Notes under the pieces: model-generated | The model's database searches: none | What the model was told of the DNA's origin: nothing | The model's input: the letters and a program-made list of their open reading frames with translations, nothing else | Source of the DNA: an uncultured Prevotella sp. | Lineage (GTDB): Bacteria > Bacteroidota > Bacteroidia > Bacteroidales > Bacteroidaceae | Assembly (NCBI GenBank): GCA_944320255.1 | Contig: CALUGU010000009.1 | Span: 1-45,896, forward strand | Reading direction: 5' to 3' | DNA length: 45,896 bases | In this document: piece by piece, positions 1 to 9,406 of the stretch | Layout of the letters: every line of letters starts with the position of its first letter | Numbering within the stretch: position 1 is the first letter of the stretch | Made by a program: the position numbers and the translations under genes

Positions 1-112
1 ATTGTCAACTATAAAGGTACTAAAAATATTCCATTCCCACAACTTTTTTAATGGTTTTCTTATGCCGAACTCACGTAATAAATAATGTGCACGTATCCTT
101 TTCCGTTTTCAA

Positions 113-3100
113 TTATTTGTATTCACTCCAAGCCTTGATGTCGATGTCTTCGAGCTTAACGCGGCAGAATGCGTTGATGAAAGCCGAAGCCAGACGGCTG
201 TTAGTGATGAGCGGCACATTGAGATCGATTGCCGCACGGCGTATCTTGTATCCGTTTGAAAGCTCGCTTACTGTGAGATCCTTGGGGATGTTGACAACAA
301 GGTCGATTTCATGCCTGTGGAGCATGTCAAGCGCCTGCGGATGCTTGTCGGCGTCAGAAGGCCAATATACGAGCGTGTTTTCAACACCGTTCTCCGTAAG
401 GAACTTGGACGAGCCAACCGTAGCATAGAGCTTGTAACCGCTCTTAACAAGCTGGCGGGCGGCGTCGAGCATCTCGGCCTTCTGCTTCGGTCCTCCGGTT
501 GACAGCAATATGTTGCGCTTCGGAATACGGTGGCCTACGGATAGCATACTCTTCAACAAAGCCGTATTGCTGTCGTCGCCAAGGCAGCCCACCTCGCCCG
601 TCGATGCCATGTCAACGCCCAGCACGGGGTCGGCCTTCTGCAAGCGGTTGAAAGAGAACTGGCTGGCCTTTATTCCGACATAATCGAGGTCAAACAAGTT
701 CTTGCCCGGCTTCTCTACAGGTATGCCCAGCATAACCTTGGTTGCCAATTCGATAAGGTTGATTTTAAGCACCTTGCTGACAAACGGGAACGAACGCGAA
801 GCACGCAGGTTGCACTCTATCACCTTAATGTCATTGTCACGGGCGAGGAACTGTATGTTGAACGGACCGCTGATGTGCAGTTCCTGGGCTATCTTGCGGC
901 TGACGCGCTTGATGCGGCGTATGGTCTCGCAGTACAACTTCTGCGGCGGGAACTGGATTGTGGCATCGCCGGAATGGACGCCGGCAAACTCGATGTGCTC
1001 GCTTATGGCGTAAGCTATTATCTCACCGTCACGCGCAACGGCGTCCATTTCAACCTCTTTCGCATGCTCGATGAACTGGCTTACGACAACAGGATGGTCT
1101 TCTGATACGTTGGCCGCCAGCTTCAAGAAACGCTCCAGCTCATCGTTGTTTGAGCAAACGTTCATGGCTGCGCCTGACAACACATAAGAAGGACGCACCA
1201 GGACAGGGAAACCGACGCGGGCGATGAACTGCTGGATGTCGTCCATCGATGTAAGCGCGCTCCATTCCGGCTGGTCTATGCCGTTGCGGCCGAGCATCGA
1301 CGAGAACTTTGCACGGTCCTCCGCATTGTCGATGTCACGCGCCGAAGTACCGAGTATGGGCACGCGCATGGCGTCAAGGCGCATGGCAAGGTTATTGGGT
1401 ATCTGTCCGCCCGTTGAAACTATGACGCCGTGGGGGCATTCAAGGTCGATGATGTCCATGACACGCTCGAATGTCAACTCGTCGAAATAAAGGCGGTCGC
1501 ACATGTCATAGTCTGTCGATACGGTTTCAGGGTTATAGTTTATCATGACGCTGCGCCATCCTTGCTTGCGGATTGTTTCCAACGCCTGAACACCGCACCA
1601 GTCGAACTCAACGGAACTTCCAATACGGTAAGCTCCCGAACCAAGCACGACGATGGAACGCTTGTCGCGCTCGAAAACTATGTCGCTCTTAACACCTGCA
1701 TAAGTCACATAAAGGTAATTGGTCTGCGCAGGATACTCTGCGGCGAGGGTGTCAATCTGCTTGACAACCGGAAGTATTCCGTAATTCTTACGCAAACGGC
1801 GGACGGCGAGACCGGCTTCGGCCATATTGCCAAGCTCATTCTCAAGCCCTACTGCACGGGCTATCTGGAAGTCCGTAAAGCCATAGACCTTGGCCGTGCG
1901 CAAAAGTTCCTTGTCAAGCACGTTTATGCTCTTGCAACGCTTAAGCGTTTCGTCAATGTCGATAATATGCTTCAGCTTGTACAGGAACCACTTGTCGATT
2001 TTAGTAAGGTCGTGTATCTGGTCGATTGTGTACCCACGGTGCATGGCTTTCGATATGACGAAGATACGGTTGTCGGTTGGATCACGCAGGGCCTCGTCGA
2101 TGTCGGCAATCTCAAGTTCCTTGTTCTCTACAAAGCCATGCATGCCCTGCCCTATCATACGCAAGCCTTTCTGTATGGCTTCCTCGAAGTTGCGGCCGAT
2201 GGCCATCACCTCGCCGACGGATTTCATCGATGAGCCGAGTTCGCGGTCAACGCCGCGGAACTTGCTGAGATCCCAACGCGGAATCTTGCATACAACATAA
2301 TCCAAAGCAGGCTCGAAGAATGCGCTCGTGGTTTTTGTAACAGAGTTTTTCAACTCGAAAAGCCCGTAGCCAAGACCAAGTTTAGCCGCAACGAACGCCA
2401 AAGGATACCCCGTGGCTTTTGACGCCAAAGCAGAACTGCGGCTCAGGCGGGCGTTGACCTCAATTACACGGTAATCCTCGCTTTTGGGGTCGAAAGCATA
2501 TTGAACATTGCACTCGCCCACAATGCCGATGTGGCGGATAATCTTTATCGACAGGGCGCGCAGCTTATGATACTCACTGTTAGTCAGCGTTTGCGACGGC
2601 GCAATGACTATGCTCTCACCGGTGTGGATGCCGAGAGGGTCGAAGTTTTCCATATTGCAGACGGTGATACAGTTGTCGTAACGGTCGCGCACCACTTCAT
2701 ATTCAATCTCTTTCCAACCTTTAAGGCTCTTTTCCACCAAGACTTGCGGCGAGAATGAAAAAGCCTTCTCGGCCAAACGGTCAAGCTCCTCCTCGTTGTC
2801 GCAGAAACCACTGCCGAGTCCGCCAAGGGCGTATGCCGCACGGATAATGACAGGATAGCCAAGTTCGGCGGCTGCCTTGCGCGCCTGCTCGATATTCTCA
2901 CAAGCCTCACTCTTAATCGTCTTTACGTCAATCTCGTTCAAACGGTCTACGAACAGCTCCCTGTCTTCCGTATCCATTATCGCCTGAACAGGAGTTCCAA
3001 GCACGCGCACGCCATATTTCTCAAGCACACCGCTCTTATACAGCTCAACACCGCAGTTCAAGGCGGTCTGCCCGCCGAACGACAAGAGTATGCCGTCAGG

Positions 3101-3343
3101 ACGTTCCTTCTCAATCACACGCTCAACAAAATAAGGCTGCACGGGAAGGAAATAAATCTGGTCGGCCACGCCTTCCGATGTCTGCACCGTGGCGATGTTG
3201 GGGTTGATGAGCACCGTCTCAACACCTTCTTCCCTCAACGCCTTCAACGCCTGCGAACCTGAATAGTCAAATTCGCCGGCTTCACCTATCTTCAATGCTC
3301 CAGAACCAAGAAGCAGAACTTTCTTTATATCATTGTATTTCAT
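113..3343 (-). CDS. carB: Carbamoyl phosphate synthase large subunit
   Basis: Makes carbamoyl phosphate from bicarbonate, ATP and ammonia passed from CarA, for pyrimidine and arginine synthesis in the cytoplasm. The 1076-residue product has the full length of the family and its internal duplication: the N-terminal half begins with a GSGALKIGEAGEFDYSG nucleotide-binding stretch, and the second half repeats it as VLGSGAYRIGSSVEFDWCG near residue 570. Two ATP-grasp domains (about 128-320 and 670-870) are followed by a C-terminal MGS-like allosteric domain from about residue 930. The gene lies 80 bp downstream of carA on the same strand, so the two are probably cotranscribed. I see no hairpin terminator in the 112 bases after the stop. 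Confidence 0.97.
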   Translation of the reverse strand: MKYNDIKKVLLLGSGALKIGEAGEFDYSGSQALKALREEGVETVLINPNIATVQTSEGVADQIYFLPVQPYFVERVIEKERPDGILLSFGGQTALNCGVELYKSGVLEKYGVRVLGTPVQAIMDTEDRELFVDRLNEIDVKTIKSEACENIEQARKAAAELGYPVIIRAAYALGGLGSGFCDNEEELDRLAEKAFSFSPQVLVEKSLKGWKEIEYEVVRDRYDNCITVCNMENFDPLGIHTGESIVIAPSQTLTNSEYHKLRALSIKIIRHIGIVGECNVQYAFDPKSEDYRVIEVNARLSRSSALASKATGYPLAFVAAKLGLGYGLFELKNSVTKTTSAFFEPALDYVVCKIPRWDLSKFRGVDRELGSSMKSVGEVMAIGRNFEEAIQKGLRMIGQGMHGFVENKELEIADIDEALRDPTDNRIFVISKAMHRGYTIDQIHDLTKIDKWFLYKLKHIIDIDETLKRCKSINVLDKELLRTAKVYGFTDFQIARAVGLENELGNMAEAGLAVRRLRKNYGILPVVKQIDTLAAEYPAQTNYLYVTYAGVKSDIVFERDKRSIVVLGSGAYRIGSSVEFDWCGVQALETIRKQGWRSVMINYNPETVSTDYDMCDRLYFDELTFERVMDIIDLECPHGVIVSTGGQIPNNLAMRLDAMRVPILGTSARDIDNAEDRAKFSSMLGRNGIDQPEWSALTSMDDIQQFIARVGFPVLVRPSYVLSGAAMNVCSNNDELERFLKLAANVSEDHPVVVSQFIEHAKEVEMDAVARDGEIIAYAISEHIEFAGVHSGDATIQFPPQKLYCETIRRIKRVSRKIAQELHISGPFNIQFLARDNDIKVIECNLRASRSFPFVSKVLKINLIELATKVMLGIPVEKPGKNLFDLDYVGIKASQFSFNRLQKADPVLGVDMASTGEVGCLGDDSNTALLKSMLSVGHRIPKRNILLSTGGPKQKAEMLDAARQLVKSGYKLYATVGSSKFLTENGVENTLVYWPSDADKHPQALDMLHRHEIDLVVNIPKDLTVSELSNGYKIRRAAIDLNVPLITNSRLASAFINAFCRVKLEDIDIKAWSEYK

Positions 3344-3423
3344 AATTCAATTATCCTTTGAAAGTTAAGATTTTAAAAAACCTCTATCGGCACTCTGTGT
3401 TTCAATGTTCAAAATACACAGTT

Positions 3424-4500
3424 TCACTTTAAAGCGTCTACAAACTTGTCGAACATGAATTCAGTGTCAACCGGGCCTGAACAAGCCTCAGGGTGGAATT
3501 GGCTTGAGAACCAAGGATTGGTCTTATGCCTGATACCCTCGTTACTACCGTCGTTCATATTGACAAAAAGCTCCTCCCAGTCTTTGCCAAGTGTGGCTCC
3601 GTCAACAGCATAACCGTGATTTTGACTGGTCACATAACAATGCTCTGTGCCGACAAGACGTACCGGCTGGTTGTGTGAGCGGTGTCCGTATTTCAATTTG
3701 TAAATCTTAGCGCCTCCGGCTTTCGCCAGCAGCTGGTTGCCCATGCAGATGCCGCATATAGGCTTTGTTGAGATGCTCATCTGTTTGCGTATCACAGCAA
3801 CGGCGTCCTCACACATATCGGGGTCTCCAGGGCCGTTGGCAAGAAACAGACCATCGAAGTCCATCGATGTGTAATCATAATTCCAAGGCACACGTATAAC
3901 CTCGACACCACGTCGCACCAAACACCTTATAATGTTATTCTTTACACCGCAATCAACAAGCACGACTTTCTTTCCGGCTCCTTCGTTATAGCGTATTATC
4001 TGCTTGCAGCTCACCTGGTCAACAAAATTCACGCCTTCATAATCAGCCGCCGGGATGTTGTCCGGCTCGTCGTCAAAGAGTATTTTACCCATCATAACGC
4101 CATGCTCACGTAACACCTTGGTAAGCTCACGGGTGTCGATGCCCGTCACGCCTGGCACGTGCTCACGCTTAAGCCAGTCGGCAAGGCTCTCCACTGCGTT
4201 CCAATGGCAGTATTGCTCACTGTAATCGGCAACAATTATAGCCGACGCATATATCTTGTCGCTTTCCATGAAAGTGGCTATTCCGTCAGGCTCAACCGAG
4301 AATGGCGGCACTCCATAGTTTCCCACCAGCGGATAAGTAAGAACCATCAACTGCCCGGCATAGGATGGGTCTGTAAGGCTTTCAGGATAGCCCATCATAG
4401 CCGTGTTGAACACCACTTCACCAGCCACAGGACAGTCATAGCCAAACGACTTTCCGTGGAATTTCGTTCCGTCTTCCAAGACTAATGTTACGTTTCTCAT
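3424..4500 (-). CDS. carA: Carbamoyl phosphate synthase small (glutaminase) subunit
   Basis: Hydrolyses glutamine and channels ammonia to CarB. The 358-residue protein has the CarA N-terminal domain (about 1-140) and a class I glutamine amidotransferase domain (about 175-358). The nucleophile is Cys252 in ICGICMGNQLL, and the catalytic His/Glu lie in SSQFHPEACSGP near the C terminus. It is followed by carB. A terminator-like hairpin lies upstream, between it and the purF-like gene, so carAB probably has its own promoter. I do not see a clear TAnnTTTG box in the 80 bases before the start, so that promoter is not located. Confidence 0.97.
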   Translation of the reverse strand: MRNVTLVLEDGTKFHGKSFGYDCPVAGEVVFNTAMMGYPESLTDPSYAGQLMVLTYPLVGNYGVPPFSVEPDGIATFMESDKIYASAIIVADYSEQYCHWNAVESLADWLKREHVPGVTGIDTRELTKVLREHGVMMGKILFDDEPDNIPAADYEGVNFVDQVSCKQIIRYNEGAGKKVVLVDCGVKNNIIRCLVRRGVEVIRVPWNYDYTSMDFDGLFLANGPGDPDMCEDAVAVIRKQMSISTKPICGICMGNQLLAKAGGAKIYKLKYGHRSHNQPVRLVGTEHCYVTSQNHGYAVDGATLGKDWEELFVNMNDGSNEGIRHKTNPWFSSQFHPEACSGPVDTEFMFDKFVDALK

Positions 4501-4580
4501 TTTTTGTCGTGCTTTATAAATTTATGCAATGCAAGCATTTCCGGGTTTTACTCCTGGCTTACATCGGCTTATATTCCTTG

Positions 4581-4618
4581 AAAAAGCCCGAAGCCGGCAC
4601 TAAGGCCTGCCGCGGGCT
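4581..4618 (-). terminator. Terminator after the purF-like gene
   Basis: Read on the minus strand, AGCCCG and CGGGCT form the base of a stem that also encloses CGGCA/TGCCG, and the structure is followed by TTTTTC. It starts 12 bases past the purF-like stop codon and separates that gene from carAB. Confidence 0.6.
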
Positions 4619-4629
4619 AAAATGTTTTA

Positions 4630-6534
4630 TCAGAATTTCTGTTCGTATTTATAAACGTCCTCAATGTATTTCACAAAAGCGCGGTTGACTAACTTCACAC
4701 CGCCGGGCGTTGGATAGTTACCTGTGAAATACCAGTCACCTTTATGGTTTGGTATGGCTTCATGCAATCCTTCAATCGACTGGAAAACAAGTTCAACAGG
4801 CGTCGTCATGCCTGTAGGACGCAACATTTCAACAATCTTCGTATTAATTTCATCGACAGTGAACGGCTTATAGATGTCACGCACATAATTCACCATGCCT
4901 TCCTTGGGTTTCTTCAACTCCTCCTTACACTTATTATAAGTGTCTTCTATAAGCTGGTACATGCCTTTGTCTTTCAACAACTCAATCGTGGCGCGGAACA
5001 CGCAAAACTCTTCCAAGCTCGGCATGTCTATACCGTAATAGTCGGGATAGCGTATCTGCGGAGAGCTGCTGACGATGACAATCTTCTTCGGGTGCAGACG
5101 GTCAAGTATTTTCAAAATGCTTTCTTTCAACGTCGTTCCACGCACAATGCTGTCATCAATTATTACAAGATTGTCCTTATACGGTTCCAACGACTCATAA
5201 GTCACATCATACACATGTGAAGCCAAGTCGTTACGCGACGCTCCTTCTGTTATGAAGGTACGCAACTTGATGTCTTTCCACGCGATTTTCTCGCTTCTGA
5301 CATATTGATGCAGCACCGAGCAAAGTTCTTCGTAAGAAGGCTTATGGTCCATTTCCATTATGGACTTTATTTTCTGCTCGTTGATGTAATGCTTAAATCC
5401 TCCCAGCATTCCATAAAATGCAACCTCGGCTGTATTGGGTATGAACGAAAAGACCGTGTGATCCATGTCATAATCCACAGCTTTAAGTATCGTTGACGTA
5501 AGTTGCTCTCCGAGCTTCTTGCGTTCCTTGTAAATGTCTCGGTCGGAACCACGGCTGAAATAAATCCTTTCAAACGAACACTTCGCGTCGCCACGCTGCT
5601 CCAATATTCGTTCAGTAAAACTTTCACCGTTCTTCCTTACTATCAAGGCACATCCAGGTTCCAGCTCGTTAATTTCATCACACTCCAAATCGAACGTTGT
5701 CTGAAGTACCGGACGCTCACTGGCCACAACGACTATTTCATCGTTCTTATACCAGAATGCCGGACGTATGCCCCAAGGGTCGCGCATTGAGAACATCTCA
5801 CCGCTACCCGTTATGCCACACATCACATAACCTCCGTCAAAATCAGCCATCGTCGATTTCAAGACATTGCCCATCTTGACATTGTCTTCGATATAACGTG
5901 TTATTTCCTGATCTTTCAAGCCTTTGGAGCAACCGTCAACAAAATTGCGTTCTACTTCGCGGTCGAGCCTGTGCCCCATCAATTCCAAGGCTATGTAACT
6001 GTCGCTGTATATTCGAGGCGACTGCCCCTGCTTTACAAGTTTGTCGAAAATCTCATCAATGTTCGTCATGTTGAAATTTCCACACAAACATAAGTTCTTC
6101 GCCCTCCAGTTGTTCCTACGCAAAAACGGATGCACATACGAAAGTCCACTCTTACCCGTAGTGGAATAACGAAGATGCCCCATATACAGTTCTCCCGCAA
6201 AAGGCAAGTTCTTCTTTGCGTAGTCAACATCTGCTAATTGTTGGGGTGTCAAACCTTTGAACTTCTTTTGCACATTACCGAATATCTCGGTTATGGCATT
6301 TGAGCCTTCCGCACGTTCGCGGAACATATATTCCGAACCAGGAACGGCATCAAGGTTCACACACGCCATACCGGCGCCTTCCTGCCCCCTGTTGTGTTGC
6401 TTCTCCATCATAAGATAGAGTTTGTTCAGTCCGAACATCCATGTTCCGTACTTCTGCTGATAGTATTCCAATGGCTTGAGCAACCTTACCATCGCAATTC
6501 CACATTCATGCTTCAATGGTTCCATCGTATGCAA
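4630..6534 (-). CDS. Amidophosphoribosyltransferase-like protein (PurF family)
   Basis: A class II glutamine amidotransferase fused to a phosphoribosyltransferase domain, the architecture of PurF, which makes 5-phosphoribosylamine in purine synthesis. The glutaminase domain starts around HECGIAMVRL, with the candidate nucleophilic Cys about residue 11, and RGQEGAGMA is a typical glutaminase segment. The PRPP-binding loop reads VIIDDSIVRGTTLK near residue 470. At 634 residues it is about 130 longer than the usual PurF (about 500), with extra sequence in the middle and at the C terminus. Such long forms are, to my knowledge, common in Bacteroidales. I cannot tell whether this is the main PurF or a paralogue. 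The start could also be the Met three codons later. It lies 78 bp after glmS. Confidence 0.85.
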   Translation of the reverse strand: MHTMEPLKHECGIAMVRLLKPLEYYQQKYGTWMFGLNKLYLMMEKQHNRGQEGAGMACVNLDAVPGSEYMFRERAEGSNAITEIFGNVQKKFKGLTPQQLADVDYAKKNLPFAGELYMGHLRYSTTGKSGLSYVHPFLRRNNWRAKNLCLCGNFNMTNIDEIFDKLVKQGQSPRIYSDSYIALELMGHRLDREVERNFVDGCSKGLKDQEITRYIEDNVKMGNVLKSTMADFDGGYVMCGITGSGEMFSMRDPWGIRPAFWYKNDEIVVVASERPVLQTTFDLECDEINELEPGCALIVRKNGESFTERILEQRGDAKCSFERIYFSRGSDRDIYKERKKLGEQLTSTILKAVDYDMDHTVFSFIPNTAEVAFYGMLGGFKHYINEQKIKSIMEMDHKPSYEELCSVLHQYVRSEKIAWKDIKLRTFITEGASRNDLASHVYDVTYESLEPYKDNLVIIDDSIVRGTTLKESILKILDRLHPKKIVIVSSSPQIRYPDYYGIDMPSLEEFCVFRATIELLKDKGMYQLIEDTYNKCKEELKKPKEGMVNYVRDIYKPFTVDEINTKIVEMLRPTGMTTPVELVFQSIEGLHEAIPNHKGDWYFTGNYPTPGGVKLVNRAFVKYIEDVYKYEQKF

Positions 6535-6612
6535 TTTTAAAAGTCCACAATAACACTTCCGCCAACAAGGAGGCTTACGAGCATTACCGCAAAACTTCCT
6601 TATGTTAAAGAT

Positions 6613-8457
6613 TTACTCTACTGTAACTGACTTAGCAAGGTTTCTTGGCTGGTCTACGTTCTTACCTTTGCAGACGGCTATATGGTAAGCCAACAACTGC
6701 AAAGGTATAGTTGCCAACAACGGCTCCAGACACTCTTGGGTGTCAGGCAGCTCTATCGTCTCGTCAACAATTTTGCTTATCGTCTCGTCGCCTTTCGTGA
6801 CTAAAGCTATCACCTTGCCCTTCCTGGCCTTTATTTCTTGTATGTTGCTTAAAACTTTCTCATACATTGAATTACGCGTCGCAATAACAACAACGGGCAT
6901 GTCCGAGTCTATCAACGCTATCGGGCCATGCTTCATTTCCGCCGCAGGATAACCTTCGGCGTGAATATAGCTTATCTCTTTCAGCTTCAACGCCCCTTCC
7001 ATAGCAACAGGATAATTATAACCGCGCCCAAGATACAAGAAATTGCGCGCGTAAGTGAAAATCCTGCTCAAAGACGCGATACGTTCATTAAGCTCCAATG
7101 TCTCCTCCATCTTTTTCGGGATGAGACTCAATTCTTTCACTATGCCATAGTATGTGTCGTCGCTTATCATACCCTTCTCCCTCGACAGTGCCAGGGCTAG
7201 CATAGTCAAGACCGTAACCTGTCCTGTAAAAGCCTTTGTCGAAGCAACACCGATTTCAGGTCCCACATGGATATATGAGCCTGTGTCGGTAGCGCGGGGA
7301 ATGCTTGAGCCTATGACGTTGCATATTCCATAAATGAACGCACCGCAACTCTTTGCCAGCTTCACGGCAGCTAACGTGTCCGCAGTCTCACCGCTTTGGG
7401 ATATTGCAATCACCACATCCTCTTTTGTCACAACCGGATGCCTATACCTGAATTCACTGGCATACTCAACCTCTACAGGTATCCTGCAAAGGCTTTCTAT
7501 TATTTGTTTTCCGATAAGACCTGCGTGCCACGACGTACCACAACCCACAATTATTATACGCTTTGCGGCTAATAATTGTTTTTTGTAATCTATCACAGCA
7601 CTCAAAGTCACGTTCGTAGCTTCAACATTAACGCGTCCCCGCATGCAATTCGTAAGACATTCTGGCTGTTCAAATATCTCCTTGAGCATGAAGTGCGGGA
7701 AACCGCCTTTTTCTATCTGCCCCAAATCCAAGTCCACAGTTTGGATTTTCGGGCACAGTTCACGGTTCAGTATGTTTACGACCTTAAGCTCTTCACCCTT
7801 CTTCATCACGGCTATGCTGCCGTCTTCAAGGTAAACCACCTTGTCCGTGTACTCGATTATCGGACTTGCGTCGGAAGCAAGGAAAAACTCATCTTTCCCG
7901 ATGCCTATCACTAACGGGCTCTGCCGGCAAGCGGCAATGATTTGCCCCGGTTCGCGCTTATCGAGCAAAGCCACGGCATACGCGCCTATGACTTCATGCA
8001 AGGCAAGCTGCACAGACGTAAGAAGGTCGAAGTTCTTTTTTGTCTGTATATATTCAACCAATTGGACCAACACTTCCGTATCGGTATCTGAACGGAACGT
8101 CAATCCCTTCGCTTGCAACTTTTTCTTTAAGTCGGCATAATTCTCGATGATGCCGTTATGGATGATCGCAAGGTTTTTCGATTCTGAATAATGCGGGTGC
8201 GCATTGATTGAAGACGGTTCGCCATGGGTAGCCCAACGCGTGTGCGCTATCCCAACCGTGCCGGAGACATCCTTATCCTTGCAAAAAGCGTCTAAATCCG
8301 CGACTTTGCCCTTAGTCTTATAGACATTCAGTCCGCCATCGGCGTTAAGAAGGGCCGTCCCGGCACTGTCGTATCCACGATACTCAAGCCGGCTTAACCC
8401 TTTTATCAAAATCGGATAGGCTTCTTTTTCCCCGATATACCCAACAATGCCGCACAT
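6613..8457 (-). CDS. glmS: Glutamine--fructose-6-phosphate aminotransferase
   Basis: Makes glucosamine-6-phosphate from fructose-6-phosphate and glutamine, the first step towards UDP-GlcNAc for peptidoglycan, LPS and exopolysaccharide. The 614-residue protein begins MCGIVGYIGE, so Cys2 is the N-terminal nucleophile of the glutaminase domain (to about 220). Two SIS sugar-isomerase domains follow, with SQSGETADT near residue 355, and the protein ends DQPRNLAKSVTVE, the usual GlmS tail. Only 5 bp separate it from the upstream polysaccharide-export lipoprotein gene, so they are surely cotranscribed. This suggests that amino sugar supply and polysaccharide export are expressed together. In the leader I see no evidence for the glmS ribozyme known from Firmicutes. 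Confidence 0.97.
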   Translation of the reverse strand: MCGIVGYIGEKEAYPILIKGLSRLEYRGYDSAGTALLNADGGLNVYKTKGKVADLDAFCKDKDVSGTVGIAHTRWATHGEPSSINAHPHYSESKNLAIIHNGIIENYADLKKKLQAKGLTFRSDTDTEVLVQLVEYIQTKKNFDLLTSVQLALHEVIGAYAVALLDKREPGQIIAACRQSPLVIGIGKDEFFLASDASPIIEYTDKVVYLEDGSIAVMKKGEELKVVNILNRELCPKIQTVDLDLGQIEKGGFPHFMLKEIFEQPECLTNCMRGRVNVEATNVTLSAVIDYKKQLLAAKRIIIVGCGTSWHAGLIGKQIIESLCRIPVEVEYASEFRYRHPVVTKEDVVIAISQSGETADTLAAVKLAKSCGAFIYGICNVIGSSIPRATDTGSYIHVGPEIGVASTKAFTGQVTVLTMLALALSREKGMISDDTYYGIVKELSLIPKKMEETLELNERIASLSRIFTYARNFLYLGRGYNYPVAMEGALKLKEISYIHAEGYPAAEMKHGPIALIDSDMPVVVIATRNSMYEKVLSNIQEIKARKGKVIALVTKGDETISKIVDETIELPDTQECLEPLLATIPLQLLAYHIAVCKGKNVDQPRNLAKSVTVE

Positions 8458-8462
8458 AAACC

Positions 8463-9260
8463 TTAATTTAGCACATTAACAACCAACGACGCCACAGATG
8501 TTACGACGCTCAACACTGAGAACCAAATGGTCACGCTGGAGCCTATGGCTGAATTTTGAGCCTGCACTTTGTTAGGCTCTACATAGACATAATCGTTCTG
8601 TTGGAGATAATAATATGGAGAATTGATAAGGTTGGCGTCATTCAGGTTCAACCTATGGAACGACTTCATTCCCGTAGAATCCTCACGTATGAGCAAGACA
8701 TTCTCACGCTTACCGTAGATAGTCAAGTCTCCGGCCCTGGCAAGAGCCTCTATGACGCTTATCTTTTCTTGGTCAACATTGAACACGCCAGGAGACTTCA
8801 CCTCGCCGGCGACTGTCACTTTAAAACTTGCCATCTTCACCGTCACTATCGGGTTCTCCGTTTTTGACATATAAGGCAAAATCTTTTCCCTGATGTAACT
8901 CTCACACTGGCGTTTGGTCATACCGCCGACCTTCAGCTGCCCTACGACGGGAAAGTTTATAAATCCGTCATTATCTACAAGGTAAGTCTGCAACGAACCT
9001 GCGCCTGTATATAACGTTCCAGTGGAATTGAGCGTGTTTGTAACCGACAGGTTGAAAGGCGTGGCCGCCTTCGGGTCGGTTGTACTCACAGTGATGGTAA
9101 GCAGGTCTTTGGGCATTATCCTTGCGTCAAACAGCCCTTTAGACGCCGACAAGTCTACGGAATCTGAATTTTGAAAATATGCGATATGTTTACTGCTGCC
9201 GCATCCAACCATGAAAAGGCACAACACAGCAAGCACCACTATGCTTAAAATCTTCCTCAT
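8463..9260 (-). CDS. Polysaccharide export outer-membrane lipoprotein (Wza/SLBB family)
   Basis: Probable outer-membrane component for export of capsule or exopolysaccharide. The 265-residue product has a lipoprotein signal peptide with the lipobox FMVGC and lipidation at Cys20. A poly-export domain (about 40-140) is followed by an SLBB-type domain (about 145-215, with VTVAGEVKSPGVFNVD). It ends in a hydrophobic segment (about 240-262) that could cross the outer membrane, as the C-terminal helix of Wza does. No Wzc-type kinase or glycosyltransferase cluster is adjacent; instead glmS follows after 5 bp. A perfect Bacteroidota promoter precedes it. Confidence 0.88.
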   Translation of the reverse strand: MRKILSIVVLAVLCLFMVGCGSSKHIAYFQNSDSVDLSASKGLFDARIMPKDLLTITVSTTDPKAATPFNLSVTNTLNSTGTLYTGAGSLQTYLVDNDGFINFPVVGQLKVGGMTKRQCESYIREKILPYMSKTENPIVTVKMASFKVTVAGEVKSPGVFNVDQEKISVIEALARAGDLTIYGKRENVLLIREDSTGMKSFHRLNLNDANLINSPYYYLQQNDYVYVEPNKVQAQNSAIGSSVTIWFSVLSVVTSVASLVVNVLN

Positions 9261-9297
9261 AATCCAAGTTTTATTGTAATGAAATCGTAAAACTTTG

Positions 9298-9329
9298 CAA
9301 AAATACTCTTATTTTCCGAGACTTACAAA
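9298..9329 (-). promoter_or_regulatory. Promoter of the export lipoprotein-glmS operon
   Basis: On the minus strand TTTG (9326-9329), a 20-bp spacer and TATTTTTG (9298-9305) match the Bacteroidota consensus exactly. The predicted start of transcription is near 9291, giving a leader of about 30 nt. Confidence 0.75.
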
Positions 9330-9350
9330 TATTTCAAAAATTAAATGACT

Positions 9351-9388
9351 AAAAAGCCCCTCTCACCAGCTTTGCTGACGAGAGGGGC
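9351..9388 (-). terminator. Terminator of uxaC
   Basis: A 9-bp stem GCCCCTCTC/GAGAGGGGC with a 15-base loop is followed by TTTTTA on the minus strand, 18 bases past the uxaC stop. It is a strong intrinsic terminator that insulates the downstream export-lipoprotein promoter. Confidence 0.85.
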
Positions 9389-9406
9389 GTCGGTCTTTTA
9401 TACGTT

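Noticed and set aside
1430-2233. 267-codon open frame on the plus strand
   Set aside because: It is antisense to carB, whose full-length domains are certain; GC-rich antisense frames are expected.
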